A DNA stretch of 64,000 bases from Candidatus Zixiibacteriota bacterium (GTDB lineage Bacteria; Zixibacteria; MSB-5A5; GN15; FEB-12): positions 682,958 through 746,957 of the forward strand of contig JBFLZR010000001.1 of the NCBI GenBank assembly GCA_040756055.1, in the 5' to 3' direction. Below are positions 36,154 through 45,481 of the stretch, piece after piece (position 1 is the first letter of the stretch; every line of letters starts with the position of its first letter). Made by a program: the position numbers and the translations under genes. Under the pieces are notes generated by a model. The model was not told the DNA's origin, did not search any database, and saw only the letters and a program-made list of their open reading frames with translations.

Positions 36154-37579
36154 TATATCCGGGAATGGTACCCCAGCGCGTGTGGATAACACCCCGGCTC
36201 TGATTAGCGCTGGCATCACTTTCACCTATCGGCAATATCACCAATCAGTGGCGCAGGCCGCCGCGTGGTTTCGAGGTCAGGGGGTAAAGAAAGGCGATCG
36301 GGTTGGCATCATCGGCGATAACTCCATCGAATATATTCTGTCAACCATGGCGCTCATCTGCATCGGCGCGGTTGCCTGTCCAATCAGCACCCGCTTTCAC
36401 GAAACAACCGTATCCGGCATTCTCGATAGAATCGGCTGCCGTACGGTCGTCGTGTTTCCGCCCTGTACCACAGGCTCATCTTCGGCCAAAGAGCTGGTAC
36501 TTCCGGACCTCGGTGCGGAACCGACAGTGCGGGCAGGTATATCCGAGGCGGATCCACGGCAGGAAGCTACCATCGTATTCACATCTGGCACCGGCGCGCT
36601 TCCAAAGGCCGTTCTGCACACTTACGGAAGTCACTACTACAGCGCCCTCGGCTCAAATAAAAACATAGTCGTTGGCACTGCGGATCGGTGGCTGCTGTCT
36701 CTACCGCTCTATCACGTAGGCGGCCTCGGCATCCTCTTCCGATGTCTGATATCCGGTGCCGCTGTTGTCGTGCCCGAGCCCCGCGAACCACTCGAGCAGT
36801 CAATGGAAAGACACCAGGTCACGCACCTGTCTGTTGTACCGACCCAGCTAAAGCGTCTCATATCCAATTCGTCGTCCATCAATCTTGCCCGCAATCTCAA
36901 GGCGGTCCTCGTTGGTGGCAGCTCCGTTGATGAAAACCTCGTCAGAATTTCTCACCACGAGAACATCAAGATATTTACCAGCTATGGCCTGACAGAAATG
37001 GCCTCGCAGGTCACTACCTCCGCCAGCGGCGACCCACTGCCAAGATTACTCACTTCGGGTAAACTTCTTCCGCACCGGGAACTAATGATCTCCGATAAAG
37101 GGGAGATACTCGTGAGAGGGGAGACCCGCTTCGAAGGCTATGTCACCCTCGGAGGACTGGAACGACCGTTCAATCGCGACGGATGGTTTGCCACCGGCGA
37201 TTTAGGTCATATCGATAACGATGGATACCTCAAAGTCACCGGCCGAAAAGACAATATGTTCGTGTCGGGAGGCGAGAACATACATCCCGAACAGATCGAA
37301 AAGGCCATCATGGGATTGCCGGGCATCGAAGAAGCTATCGTGGTTGGTGTCGATGATGATCAGTTCGGAAAACGCCCCGTAGCGTTCGTCAAGACCGCCA
37401 AACAGCGCCCCCTTGACAGCGAAAAGATAGTCGCGTCACTCTCGGCCACATTGCCCCGATTTAAAATTCCCATCCACTTTTTCGAGTGGCCGCAGGACGA
37501 TGGCGAAATATCGATCAAACCCTCCAGGCACAAACTGGCGCAGATAGCGGCTCGTCGAATATCCGGCGATCAGGTTTGA
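36140..37579 (+). CDS. menE: o-succinylbenzoate-CoA ligase (MenE)
   Basis: 479 residues of the AMP-forming acyl-CoA synthetase family. Signatures: IVFTSGTGALPKAVLHT (phosphate-binding loop), FTSYGLTEMASQV (A5), GWFATGDLGHIDNDG and GRKDNMFVSGGENIHP (hinge), with a late Lys region. It activates o-succinylbenzoate with CoA (EC 6.2.1.26). GAGGAGG lies upstream inside menC. Last gene of the plus-strand operon. It overlaps the convergent thioesterase by 10 bases. Confidence 0.93.
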   Translation: MTRYDISGNGTPARVDNTPALISAGITFTYRQYHQSVAQAAAWFRGQGVKKGDRVGIIGDNSIEYILSTMALICIGAVACPISTRFHETTVSGILDRIGCRTVVVFPPCTTGSSSAKELVLPDLGAEPTVRAGISEADPRQEATIVFTSGTGALPKAVLHTYGSHYYSALGSNKNIVVGTADRWLLSLPLYHVGGLGILFRCLISGAAVVVPEPREPLEQSMERHQVTHLSVVPTQLKRLISNSSSINLARNLKAVLVGGSSVDENLVRISHHENIKIFTSYGLTEMASQVTTSASGDPLPRLLTSGKLLPHRELMISDKGEILVRGETRFEGYVTLGGLERPFNRDGWFATGDLGHIDNDGYLKVTGRKDNMFVSGGENIHPEQIEKAIMGLPGIEEAIVVGVDDDQFGKRPVAFVKTAKQRPLDSEKIVASLSATLPRFKIPIHFFEWPQDDGEISIKPSRHKLAQIAARRISGDQV

Positions 37580-37971
37580 TCGGCGAGCTTGATTCTCAAC
37601 TCTTCCGGCAAAGACACGGTTTTTTGCGACCCCTTGTGCAGAGCCACATGTACCGTCCGAAGCGTAGCGCATACCTGCCCGTCTTTTCTGACAAAATTGT
37701 ATGCGAGCGTGAATGACTTGTCCCCGAGCTTTTCGACCCTTATATCAACCGAATACTCGTCGTCCAGGCACAGACTCTGCCTGTAATCTGCTTCGGAATG
37801 CGCAATCAAAAGCAAAATTTCCGATTCATCGATTATATACTTCAGGCCATACCCCAACGCGCCCATTAACGCTTCATATGCCTCGTGTGCCAGCCTGAAG
37901 TAGTTGCCGTAAAACAATATCCCCGCCGCATCCGTATCGGGAAGACGTACGATGAAATCACACTTGTACAT
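37570..37971 (-). CDS. menI: Hotdog-fold acyl-CoA thioesterase, likely DHNA-CoA hydrolase
   Basis: 133 residues of the 4-hydroxybenzoyl-CoA thioesterase fold: RLPDTDAAGILFYGNYFRLAHEAYEA carries the catalytic Asp/loop, and a late SQKTVSLPEEL ends it. The pathway needs a hydrolase to free DHNA from DHNA-CoA between MenB and MenA. Enzymes of this size and pattern do this in cyanobacteria and plants. Its 3' end overlaps menE by 10 bases on the opposite strand. The menI name is therefore inferred from fold and place; other short acyl-CoAs are possible. Confidence 0.72.
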   Translation of the reverse strand: MYKCDFIVRLPDTDAAGILFYGNYFRLAHEAYEALMGALGYGLKYIIDESEILLLIAHSEADYRQSLCLDDEYSVDIRVEKLGDKSFTLAYNFVRKDGQVCATLRTVHVALHKGSQKTVSLPEELRIKLADQT

Positions 37972-38093
37972 TTTTTTGCCGCCGTATGTTAAATTTGCAC
38001 TTAAAAATCGGGAATCTTTGTATTATCTTACCCGTCTTATAAGAAAGCCTATAAGCTGATTATGTTAAACCCAAAGTTAAAGCAGGAGCTACA

Positions 38094-39992
38094 ATGAAGC
38101 AAAGGCATTTTTTCACCTCTGCTATGGCAATTCTAAGCCTCGTCGTCCTTTCTCTGGCGATGGCCCCGGCAACTGTGGCTGACACCAATGCCATTCCACA
38201 ACGCTCGGACATCGATGACAAATACAAATGGAATGTCGAACACATCTATCCCGACCTCGAAACATGGGAGAGCGACTACAATGTCGTGAAAGAAAACCTG
38301 GCCCGCTTTGACCAGTACCGCGGTCATCTCGGCGATTCCCCGGCCAAACTGCTTGAGTGCCTCAAACTCTCCGACAGTCTCGGCCTGATAGTTGACAACC
38401 TGTATGTTTACGCCAATCTGAAACTCGACGAAGACAATCGCGAAGGTAAATACCAGGAACTCGCCGGACGGATTTCCGCCCTGGCCGCCGAAGTCCGCGA
38501 AGCCAAAGCCTTTATTCAACCCGAAATCCTAACGCTGGGCAAAGACAGAATCCTTTCAATGCTCAACAGCGCCCCGGAACTCGATACCTACAGATTCTAC
38601 ATCGAGGATATGGTTCGCCAGAACGAGCACGTCCTTTCGGCGGAACAGGAGGCCCTGCTGGCCATGGTGGGTCCCGTGGCCGCCGCCCCGGGTAAAATAT
38701 TCTCGCGCCTCGAAGATGCCGACATGACTTTCGGTCAGATGTATGACGAGGACAGCAATCTGGTTGAACTTACCCGCGGCAGAATCTATCGCTTCCTCGA
38801 ATCCGATAACCGCCGCGTGCGCAAAGACGCCCGCATCGAACAGAATAAAGCTTACGTTAAGGTCCAAAACACTCTGGCCGCGACACTCGAATCATCCGTC
38901 CGAAAAGACTACTTCTACACTAAAGCCCGTAATTACAACACCTGTCTTGAATCGTCTCTGGATGCCAACAATATTCCCACATCCGTATTTCACGCCCTGA
39001 TCGATGCTGTCAACGCGAACCTCGCGCCGCTTCACAAATGGACTGAAATCCGTAAAAGAGTCCTCGGTATCGACACTCTTTACTCCTGGGACCAGTATGT
39101 ACCGCTCGTAACCGGATTCGATAAAGAATACTCATACGAAGAAGCCCAGAAAATGGTGGTCGAGGCCCTCGAACCAATGGGCGAGAAATACCTGGCCGAC
39201 TTCACCAAAGGCTTCGAACCCGGTTCAGGCTGGATTGATGTTTACGAAACTCAAGGTAAAGGCTCTGGCGCCTACTCCTGGGGAACCTACAGCTCGCATC
39301 CGTATGTCCTGCTCAACCATTCCGGTTCGCTCGAGGACGTCTTCACGCTGGCTCACGAAATGGGCCACGCCATGCAAACCTACTACGTAAACCGGAATGA
39401 ACCTTACATCTACGAAGGTTATTCGCTCTTCGTGGCCGAGGTTGCTTCCACATGTAACGAAGCTCTTATGATGAAATACATGCTGGAACACGCCGCTGAC
39501 AAAAAAGAAAAGATGTATCTGCTCAATCATTATATCCAGCAGATTATCGGCACGTTCTTTACCCAGACCATGTTCTCCGAATTCGAACTGGCCATACACG
39601 AGAGAATTGAGAGCGGTGAAGCTGTCTCGGCCGAATGGTTCCGCCAAACCTATCGCGATATCTATCAGAAATATTACGGCCCCGCTCTTGTTATCGACGA
39701 GTACAATGATATCGGCGGCATGCGCATCAGCCACTTCTACCGCCAGTACTATGTGTATCAGTATGCTACCTCGTACGCTGCGGCTCAGATGATCTCGCAG
39801 AAAATACTCGAAGGCGACAAGGCCGCTATCGATAAATATATGACCTTCCTTGCCACTGGCGCCTCCAATTACCCGGTTGAGATTCTTCGCGCCGCCGGAG
39901 TCGATATGACTACCCCCGAACCGGTCAATGCTACCATCAAGCTCTTCAGCGAACTGGTGGACGAGTTCGAACGCCTCCTCAATGAAGGTTGA
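38094..39992 (+). CDS. pepF: Exported oligoendopeptidase F (M3 family)
   Basis: 632 residues. The M3 zinc motif LAHEMGHAMQTYY lies near residue 420 with the third ligand in IYEGYSLFVAEVAS. The start at 38094 gives a signal peptide (MKQRHFFTSAMAILSL then VVLSLAMAPATVAD), so unlike most PepF it should be exported. AGGAGC is the ribosome site. It cleaves peptides of roughly 7-17 residues and may feed amino acids into an anaerobic metabolism using the Kor and Hdr enzymes. A strong terminator follows. Confidence 0.92.
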   Translation: MKQRHFFTSAMAILSLVVLSLAMAPATVADTNAIPQRSDIDDKYKWNVEHIYPDLETWESDYNVVKENLARFDQYRGHLGDSPAKLLECLKLSDSLGLIVDNLYVYANLKLDEDNREGKYQELAGRISALAAEVREAKAFIQPEILTLGKDRILSMLNSAPELDTYRFYIEDMVRQNEHVLSAEQEALLAMVGPVAAAPGKIFSRLEDADMTFGQMYDEDSNLVELTRGRIYRFLESDNRRVRKDARIEQNKAYVKVQNTLAATLESSVRKDYFYTKARNYNTCLESSLDANNIPTSVFHALIDAVNANLAPLHKWTEIRKRVLGIDTLYSWDQYVPLVTGFDKEYSYEEAQKMVVEALEPMGEKYLADFTKGFEPGSGWIDVYETQGKGSGAYSWGTYSSHPYVLLNHSGSLEDVFTLAHEMGHAMQTYYVNRNEPYIYEGYSLFVAEVASTCNEALMMKYMLEHAADKKEKMYLLNHYIQQIIGTFFTQTMFSEFELAIHERIESGEAVSAEWFRQTYRDIYQKYYGPALVIDEYNDIGGMRISHFYRQYYVYQYATSYAAAQMISQKILEGDKAAIDKYMTFLATGASNYPVEILRAAGVDMTTPEPVNATIKLFSELVDEFERLLNEG

Positions 39993-40021
39993 TCGGGAAT
40001 ACTGATCTTCGAGAAGAAATC

Positions 40022-40051
40022 AAGCCGACGGCTTAAACCGTCGGCTTTTTT
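40022..40051 (+). terminator. Rho-independent terminator after pepF
   Basis: AAGCCGACGG-CTTAAA-CCGTCGGCTT then TTTT. A 10-bp stem with a 6-base loop, 30 bases after the pepF stop. Confidence 0.9.
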
Positions 40052-40251
40052 AATTCGGGGCCAATACTAACGATACCTATCATGTCTTCATTCGGTCGAT
40101 AAATGAAACTCGATTTCAGTTGGTGCAGAAAAGAAGACGAATTTTTTGATTTTCGCCGCATACTCGCCAAAACTTAGGAACTCGGATTCTCGAAAATGGT
40201 TTAGAGAATTACAATTTGTAAGCTAAAACGAGAAGGAAGGAGAAACTTGTT

Positions 40252-40749
40252 ATGATGATCTCAAAAAATATGGCCAAGGCCTTAAACGGACAGGTAAAAG
40301 AAGAATTCTTCGCCAGCTGGACCTACACCGCTATGGGATACGCTTTCGAATCCATGAATCTGAAGATATTCGCCAAGTGGTTTTTCAAGCAGGCCGGGGA
40401 AGAAAAAGAACATGCTGAGAAAATCGCTCAGTACCTCATTGACCAGGGAGCAGAGGTCAAGCTGACCGCTCTTGAAGCTCCCAAGACCGACTACAAATCC
40501 GCCGAAGAAATCGTGACGGCCGCTGTTCAGCACGAAATCAAAGTCACCAAAATGATCCACAAATTGGTTGACATGGCCCGCAAAGAGAACGACCACGCCA
40601 CCGACAACTTCCTGCAGTGGTTTGTCGACGAGCAAGTGGAAGAAGTTGCCTCGACTCAGGAACTGCTGGATATGGTAAAGATGGCTTCCGGCCCGGGACA
40701 ACTGTTTATGCTGGAAAACCGCCTCTACCACGAGGTTGAGAGTAAGTAA
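40252..40749 (+). CDS. ftnA: Ferritin (iron storage)
   Basis: 165 residues. The non-haem ferritin pattern is complete: VKEEFFASWTYTAMGYAFE with the first Glu, then KQAGEEKEHAEKIAQYL with the second Glu/His, and DNFLQWFVDEQVEEVAS with the third. The diiron ferroxidase residues are all present. It stores iron in a 24-mer shell and lowers free iron, useful in an iron-sulfur-rich cell. AAGGAGAAA is the ribosome site. Single-gene unit with its own terminator. Confidence 0.95.
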   Translation: MMISKNMAKALNGQVKEEFFASWTYTAMGYAFESMNLKIFAKWFFKQAGEEKEHAEKIAQYLIDQGAEVKLTALEAPKTDYKSAEEIVTAAVQHEIKVTKMIHKLVDMARKENDHATDNFLQWFVDEQVEEVASTQELLDMVKMASGPGQLFMLENRLYHEVESK

Positions 40750-40779
40750 TACATTGGTGTATTCAAAATAACGCAAAGC

Positions 40780-40809
40780 AAAACGGCCGCTGACCAGGCG
40801 GCCGTTTTT
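40780..40809 (+). terminator. Rho-independent terminator after ferritin
   Basis: AAAACGGCCGC-TGACCAG-GCGGCCGTTTTT. A 10-bp stem followed by five T. Confidence 0.9.
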
Positions 40810-40841
40810 CTATAACCGTTACCCCAACCGGCTCTTAATAC

Positions 40842-40869
40842 TTGACTTCTTGGTCCTTTTTGGTATATT
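40842..40869 (+). promoter_or_regulatory. Promoter of the M14 carboxypeptidase gene
   Basis: TTGACT (40842-40847), a 16-base spacer and TATATT (40864-40869). It lies just after the ferritin terminator and about 100 bases before the start codon. The TATATT form recurs at other promoters in this window (763, 24641, 28538, 53909). Confidence 0.6.
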
Positions 40870-40967
40870 AAGTTATAATTTTAGCAGCACGTTTTTCCTT
40901 GGGAAGTACACACCTGTTGAATTGAACATCGTTATGACCGCAACCTCACCTGAGCAAGGCAGCAACT

Positions 40968-42557
40968 ATGAAACGACTTCTTTTGACCGTTCTGTCGCTC
41001 ATGATCTCGCTTACGACCCCTTACGCCGGACAGACCGAACATTATTTCAGGTTCCAGATTAAGGACCGATGCGAGCTGGAGCAACTGACCCGTCTTATTT
41101 CCATTGACAATGTCAAAGGCGATACTGTATTCGCTTATGCCAGCGACCGCGAAATGGATAACTTCAAAAAACTCGATTACACCATTACGGCCCTGCCGCA
41201 CCCCGGCACGCTGATAGTCCCCGAAATGTCCACCAATCCGGAAGACCTCGCGGGATGGAATACCTACCCGTCTTATGACACATACGTCGCCGTGATGAGA
41301 CAATTCGAGATCAATTACCCCGAACTCTGCGTGATCGAAAGAGCCGGATACACGGTGATGGGACGAGAGCTGCTCTACGCAAGAATATCCGACAATGTTC
41401 ACGAAAATGAAAATGAGCCCGAAGTCCAGTACTCAAGTTCCATACACGGTGACGAGACCACCGGCTATGTCCTGATGCTTCGACTTATTGACTCTCTGCT
41501 AACCAGCTACGGCACCGATCCGGCCATAACCCAATTGATTAATAATATGGAAATCTGGATTAACCCATTGGCTAATCCCGATGGCACCTACATGGGCGGC
41601 AATGCCTCGGTGAGCGGTGCTATTCGCTATAACGCCAATTATGTCGACTTGAACCGAAACCTCCCCGACCCGAGCCTCGGGCCTCATCCCGATTACCTCG
41701 TCTGGCAACCGGAGACAATCGACCTGATGAATTTCGTTGCGCCCCACAATTTCGTTCTCTCCGCGAACTTCCACGGCGGCGCCGAGGTAGTCAATTATCC
41801 CTGGGATACCTGGGAAAAACTTCACCCGGATGACACCTGGTTTCGGGATATTTCCCGCCTTTATGCCGATACTGCCCAGGAATACAGCGCTCCGGGATAT
41901 ATGAACGATTGCGAAGACGGTATCACCAACGGCTATGACTGGTATTGCATCTCCGGCGGACGCCAGGATTACATGACATACTTTCGCGGTTGCCGCGAAG
42001 TCACAATCGAACTATCGTTTACCAAGCTTCCCCAGGCAAGTACACTTCCCACTTACTGGGAATACAACAGAGTCTCGCTCTTCAATCACCTCCGCAATGC
42101 TCTGTACGGCATCCATGGTGTTGTGATTGATGCCTATACCGGTTTGCCGCTAAGCGCGACCATAACGGTGCTCACCCACGATGCCGATGGCTCTCAGGTG
42201 TTCACCGAGCCCGAAATAGGCGACTTCCATCGCCTCATCGCTCCGGGGAACTACGACCTCGAGATCACCGCCGAGAATTATGTTACTGACACGATCTTCG
42301 GCGTTACCGTGGTCGATCAACAGGCTACGACTGTCAATATCGAAATGGAACCGCTCTATGTCTGTGGAGATGTTAACGACGATGGCTCCCTTGATCCTCT
42401 GGATATCAACTATCTCGTGGCCTTCATATACAAAGGCGGGCCGGTCCCGCCAATTTGGCCGGCGGCTGATGTCGATGGTTCGGGAGAGATCGATCCTCTC
42501 GACCTGACCTATCTGATAGACTTCATATATAAAGGCGGGCCGCTGCCGATCTGCTGA
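40968..42557 (+). CDS. Secreted M14 zinc carboxypeptidase with dockerin domain
   Basis: 529 residues. A signal peptide (MKRLLLTVLSLMISLTTPYA) precedes an M14 domain: SSIHGDETTGYVLM holds the His and Glu zinc ligands, NPLANPDGTY and VDLNRNLPDP the Arg/Asn substrate residues, and EVTIELSFTK the catalytic Glu. A carboxypeptidase regulatory-like beta domain follows (ATITVLTHDADGSQVFT). The end is a dockerin pair: CGDVNDDGSLDPLDINYLV, then DVDGSGEIDPLDLTYLIDF, each followed by FIYKGG. Dockerins bind cohesin partners, so the enzyme may be displayed on the cell surface or in a complex. No cohesin gene is seen here. Confidence 0.92.
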   Translation: MKRLLLTVLSLMISLTTPYAGQTEHYFRFQIKDRCELEQLTRLISIDNVKGDTVFAYASDREMDNFKKLDYTITALPHPGTLIVPEMSTNPEDLAGWNTYPSYDTYVAVMRQFEINYPELCVIERAGYTVMGRELLYARISDNVHENENEPEVQYSSSIHGDETTGYVLMLRLIDSLLTSYGTDPAITQLINNMEIWINPLANPDGTYMGGNASVSGAIRYNANYVDLNRNLPDPSLGPHPDYLVWQPETIDLMNFVAPHNFVLSANFHGGAEVVNYPWDTWEKLHPDDTWFRDISRLYADTAQEYSAPGYMNDCEDGITNGYDWYCISGGRQDYMTYFRGCREVTIELSFTKLPQASTLPTYWEYNRVSLFNHLRNALYGIHGVVIDAYTGLPLSATITVLTHDADGSQVFTEPEIGDFHRLIAPGNYDLEITAENYVTDTIFGVTVVDQQATTVNIEMEPLYVCGDVNDDGSLDPLDINYLVAFIYKGGPVPPIWPAADVDGSGEIDPLDLTYLIDFIYKGGPLPIC

Positions 42558-42571
42558 AGTGACCGTATCTT

Positions 42572-42604
42572 CTTTGAGCAAATGCATACAGCATTTGCTC
42601 AAAG
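42572..42604. terminator. Perfect 14-bp hairpin after the carboxypeptidase gene
   Basis: CTTTGAGCAAATGC-ATACA-GCATTTGCTCAAAG. The stem is very stable but a C-run follows in place of a T-run. It may be a terminator without a U-tract, or a transcript-end stabilising element. Confidence 0.5.
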
Positions 42605-42629
42605 CCCCCCGTAACCGTATAATTACGGT

Positions 42630-43553
42630 ATGCTGACCAGAGTTGACCTCAGAAACTGCAGCTGCTGTCCCCGGCAGTGCCATGCCGACCGCGCCGGCTC
42701 AAAACTCGGCTTCTGCGAAAGCGGCACCGACTTTTCCATATCCTCCATCTGTTGTCACCACGGCGAGGAGCCGGTTCTGTCGGGAAAACACGGCATCTGC
42801 AACATATTTTTCAGTCACTGCAATATGCAGTGCCTCTTCTGCCAGAACTACCAGATAAGCGACAACCGAACCGGCATCGCCGCCGGCAATATGACCCTCG
42901 ACGATATCACGGCACAGGTCGAGTCAATCCTCTCCGGCGGCGCTATCGGCGTTGGTTTTGTGTCGCCGTCTCACTTTATCCCTCAAATGCGCCAGATAAT
43001 GAATTCTCTGAACAAAAAGGAGCACAACCCTGTTTACGTTTATAACACAAACGGATATGACAAACCGGAAATGATTGCTTCGATGGAAAGCGAAATCGAC
43101 GTGTACCTGCCGGACATGAAATACATGGACAACAGTCTCGCCGGGAAATATTCCGCTACACCGGATTACACCGACTTCGCCTGCGCTTCTCTCAAAGAGA
43201 TGTTCAGGCAGAAGGGCGCCGATTTGGCGCTGAATAAGGACGGCATGGTAACAGCAGGGTTGATAATCAGACATCTCGTGCTCCCCGGACACGTTGACAA
43301 CAGCAAGAGAGTCCTTCGGTTTATCGCCGAAGAGTTGTCGCCCGATGCTCACGTCTCGCTCATGTCGCAATATTATCCGACTCCACGAGTCGCGAGGCAT
43401 CCCAATCTCGGGCGTACCCTCTACCAGCACGAGTACGAGGAAGTTCTCGATGAGTTCGAAAACCTGGGTTTCTGGCGCGGGTTCGTCCAGGAGCTCAGTT
43501 CGCCGCATCATTACCGGCCCGATTTTTTAAAAGACCATCCGTTTGAAAACTGA
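42630..43553 (+). CDS. Radical SAM protein related to pyruvate formate-lyase activase
   Basis: 307 residues. The radical SAM motif is FFSHCNMQCLFCQNYQIS (CxxxCxxC). It is preceded by a cysteine cluster (LRNCSCCPRQCH, then GFCESG, and ICCHHGEEPVLSG), which suggests a further iron-sulfur or zinc site. SPSHFIPQM and YVYNTNGYDKPEMI match the group of PFL-activase-like proteins sometimes found with AMMECR1. No glycyl-radical enzyme is nearby, so its target is unknown. The same group has been seen on its own in many anaerobes. Confidence 0.85.
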   Translation: MLTRVDLRNCSCCPRQCHADRAGSKLGFCESGTDFSISSICCHHGEEPVLSGKHGICNIFFSHCNMQCLFCQNYQISDNRTGIAAGNMTLDDITAQVESILSGGAIGVGFVSPSHFIPQMRQIMNSLNKKEHNPVYVYNTNGYDKPEMIASMESEIDVYLPDMKYMDNSLAGKYSATPDYTDFACASLKEMFRQKGADLALNKDGMVTAGLIIRHLVLPGHVDNSKRVLRFIAEELSPDAHVSLMSQYYPTPRVARHPNLGRTLYQHEYEEVLDEFENLGFWRGFVQELSSPHHYRPDFLKDHPFEN

Positions 43554-43636
43554 AGCAGGGAATTTTTTACAGACCATATCCGGGCCAGGCTCGAATCCGC
43601 GTGGAGCCGGACAGAGATATCAAAAAGGATGGAATT

Positions 43637-44113
43637 ATGAAAGATGTGCAAAAAGTATTGAAAAAACTCGAATACGGCGTTTATGTCGTCACGATGGGTA
43701 AAGGGACCGAAGGTAACGCTTTTACGGCCAGCTGGGTCACGCAGGTCAGTTCCGATCCGCCGATGGTGGCTGTCGCCGTGCACAACGCGCATCAGTCAAA
43801 CCCGCTCATAAAGAAAAACAAAGCCTTTGCTATCAACCTGATCGGCGAGGGTCAGGAAGCGGTCGCCAAGACCTATTACGGCCCGGCCGAGTCCGGCTAT
43901 GAAAAACTGGCCGGGACCAGCGTTACCGACTCGCCCGGCACGAAAACACCGCTTATTCCCGGAGCTATCGGTTATCTTGACTGTTTACTTGTTGACAGCG
44001 TCGCTGCCGGTAACCATACTGTCTTTATCGGAAAGGTTAAGGCGGCGTCGCTCGACGACGATGTCACCCGACTGATGAGTACGACTAACAGCAAGTTACA
44101 CTACACAGGATAA
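43637..44113 (+). CDS. Flavin reductase-like FMN-binding protein
   Basis: 158 residues from the ATG at 43637, which has AAGGATGG upstream; 12 upstream residues in frame lack a ribosome site. The split-barrel flavin reductase pattern is present: YVVTMGKGTEGNAFTASWV, VSSDPPMVAVAVHNAHQS then NPLIKKNKAFAINLI. It probably reduces flavin with NAD(P)H or passes electrons to rubredoxin-like partners, as in high-molecular-weight rubredoxins. It lies between a radical SAM gene and a VanY-like gene on the same strand. Confidence 0.85.
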   Translation: MKDVQKVLKKLEYGVYVVTMGKGTEGNAFTASWVTQVSSDPPMVAVAVHNAHQSNPLIKKNKAFAINLIGEGQEAVAKTYYGPAESGYEKLAGTSVTDSPGTKTPLIPGAIGYLDCLLVDSVAAGNHTVFIGKVKAASLDDDVTRLMSTTNSKLHYTG

Positions 44114-44116
44114 CGC

Positions 44117-44704
44117 GTGAAATTCTACAGGTTTTTACTGCTCGCGATTCTAATATATCCGTTGCCTGGCGCCGTGGGCACAGCGTCGGGCTGTGACGAA
44201 ACAATCGTGATCGATTCTATCGAGTACCCTGTCGGCGAGAGATGGTGCGGCAAGAAAGTCGACTCCGCAGATCTCGCCGACAAAGACCGTCTGCGTCGTA
44301 TCCCCGAAAAGTACTGTTTTGAGCAGTCACGTATCTATGTCGATTCCGCCGCGCGAGACGCTTTCGTCAGTATGGCGCAGGCGGCGGAAAAGGACAGTGT
44401 CGATCTGACGGTAGACTCCGGTTACCGCTCCGCCGGCTACCAGGCGCGAATTATCTTAAATCGCATGGCGGCGGGGGATAAGTTTCAGGACATTATCCGC
44501 TATGTCGCTCCGCCCGGATATTCCGAGCACGAAACCGGACGCGTTGTCGATTTAGTACCCAGCGATCCAAGTTTCGCCCGGACCAAAGCGTTCCAGTGGC
44601 TGATGGAAAACGCGAAAGATTTCGGCTTTCACCGGACTTTCGTTAACGACACGACCGGTATGATGCCCTGGGAACCGTGGCACTGGATCTACATAGCCGA
44701 GTAG
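44117..44704 (+). CDS. D-alanyl-D-alanine carboxypeptidase, VanY type (M15)
   Basis: 195 residues, GTG start with AGGA 6 bases upstream. A signal peptide leads into the M15B zinc motifs: SGYRSAGYQARI, then YSEHETGRVVDL (SxHxxGxxxD) and PWEPWHWIYI (HW). It trims the terminal D-Ala from cell-wall peptides in the periplasm. The gene starts 3 bases after the flavin reductase, possibly by chance of compact layout. It converges with a minus-strand gene 7 bases away. Confidence 0.9.
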   Translation: MKFYRFLLLAILIYPLPGAVGTASGCDETIVIDSIEYPVGERWCGKKVDSADLADKDRLRRIPEKYCFEQSRIYVDSAARDAFVSMAQAAEKDSVDLTVDSGYRSAGYQARIILNRMAAGDKFQDIIRYVAPPGYSEHETGRVVDLVPSDPSFARTKAFQWLMENAKDFGFHRTFVNDTTGMMPWEPWHWIYIAE

Positions 44705-44711
44705 CTCGGTA

Positions 44712-45227
44712 CTAATTTCTGACCCGCCACAGATTGAACGATGCTTTATCGATAACCTCGCCCTTCGGCGTGGTGATCGTCAGTTTGAAGTCGATGCTGT
44801 CGGCACTCACCAGATTTATCCGCACCTGATAGAGGTCTTTTTTTCTGTACCTGTCCGCGCGAATACTGCTGCCGTCGACCTCCCCGTAATACAAGGCGTG
44901 CTTGCCGAAATTATCCCACACCTCCCACGATACCGAATCGGTCCGGGTGTTGTGCACCAGGTGACCGGAGTCGGAATAGGTGAAGAAATATTTTTCGCCG
45001 ACCATGGCCGTGCGAAGGAAGTCGCCGAGCGAGTCATACTCAAAGCGCGCCCGGCCCTCCACCGACATCGTCATGCCCGTAACCGGCACGATAAACTCTC
45101 CCGTGCCCTCCCAGTCCCCTTCAAGACTGCGAACATCGAATTTCTCTTCGGCCGCCGGGTCGGAACCTCCGACAACGAGCAGCGCGGGCAGGAGGATAGC
45201 AAAAAGAACACACGAGTTGATTTTCAT
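44712..45227 (-). CDS. Secreted protein of unknown function
   Basis: 171 residues from the ATG at 45227 (AGGGAAAACC upstream). A longer frame starts further upstream with no ribosome site. A signal sequence (MKINSCVLFAILLPALLVVG) is followed by FDVRSLEGDWEGTGEF, ARFEYDSLGDFLRTA and YYGEVDGSSIRADRYRKKD. Such WEGTG openings occur in lipocalin-like beta-barrel domains of stress or heme-binding proteins, but the match is too weak to name. Monocistronic. Confidence 0.65.
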   Translation of the reverse strand: MKINSCVLFAILLPALLVVGGSDPAAEEKFDVRSLEGDWEGTGEFIVPVTGMTMSVEGRARFEYDSLGDFLRTAMVGEKYFFTYSDSGHLVHNTRTDSVSWEVWDNFGKHALYYGEVDGSSIRADRYRKKDLYQVRINLVSADSIDFKLTITTPKGEVIDKASFNLWRVRN

Positions 45228-45481
45228 AGGTTTTCCCTTACGGTTTATACAAAATATGCCCCCGCACGGCAATTTCAATTAGAACTTCGAGGAGATTTTC
45301 GCGCGGATAATCGGCCTCAACATAAAACTCTCCAAAACGCCCGTTTTTGCCTTATAACCCATTGCCATCCAATGCAATATAACCCCGCTTGAGGCGTATT
45401 TTTTGTTGCTTTCAAAGTATTTTTCTCTTAGCTTAATCCCCTGATGATACCCGTAATTTTTTAGTAAGGGATTAGAATACA

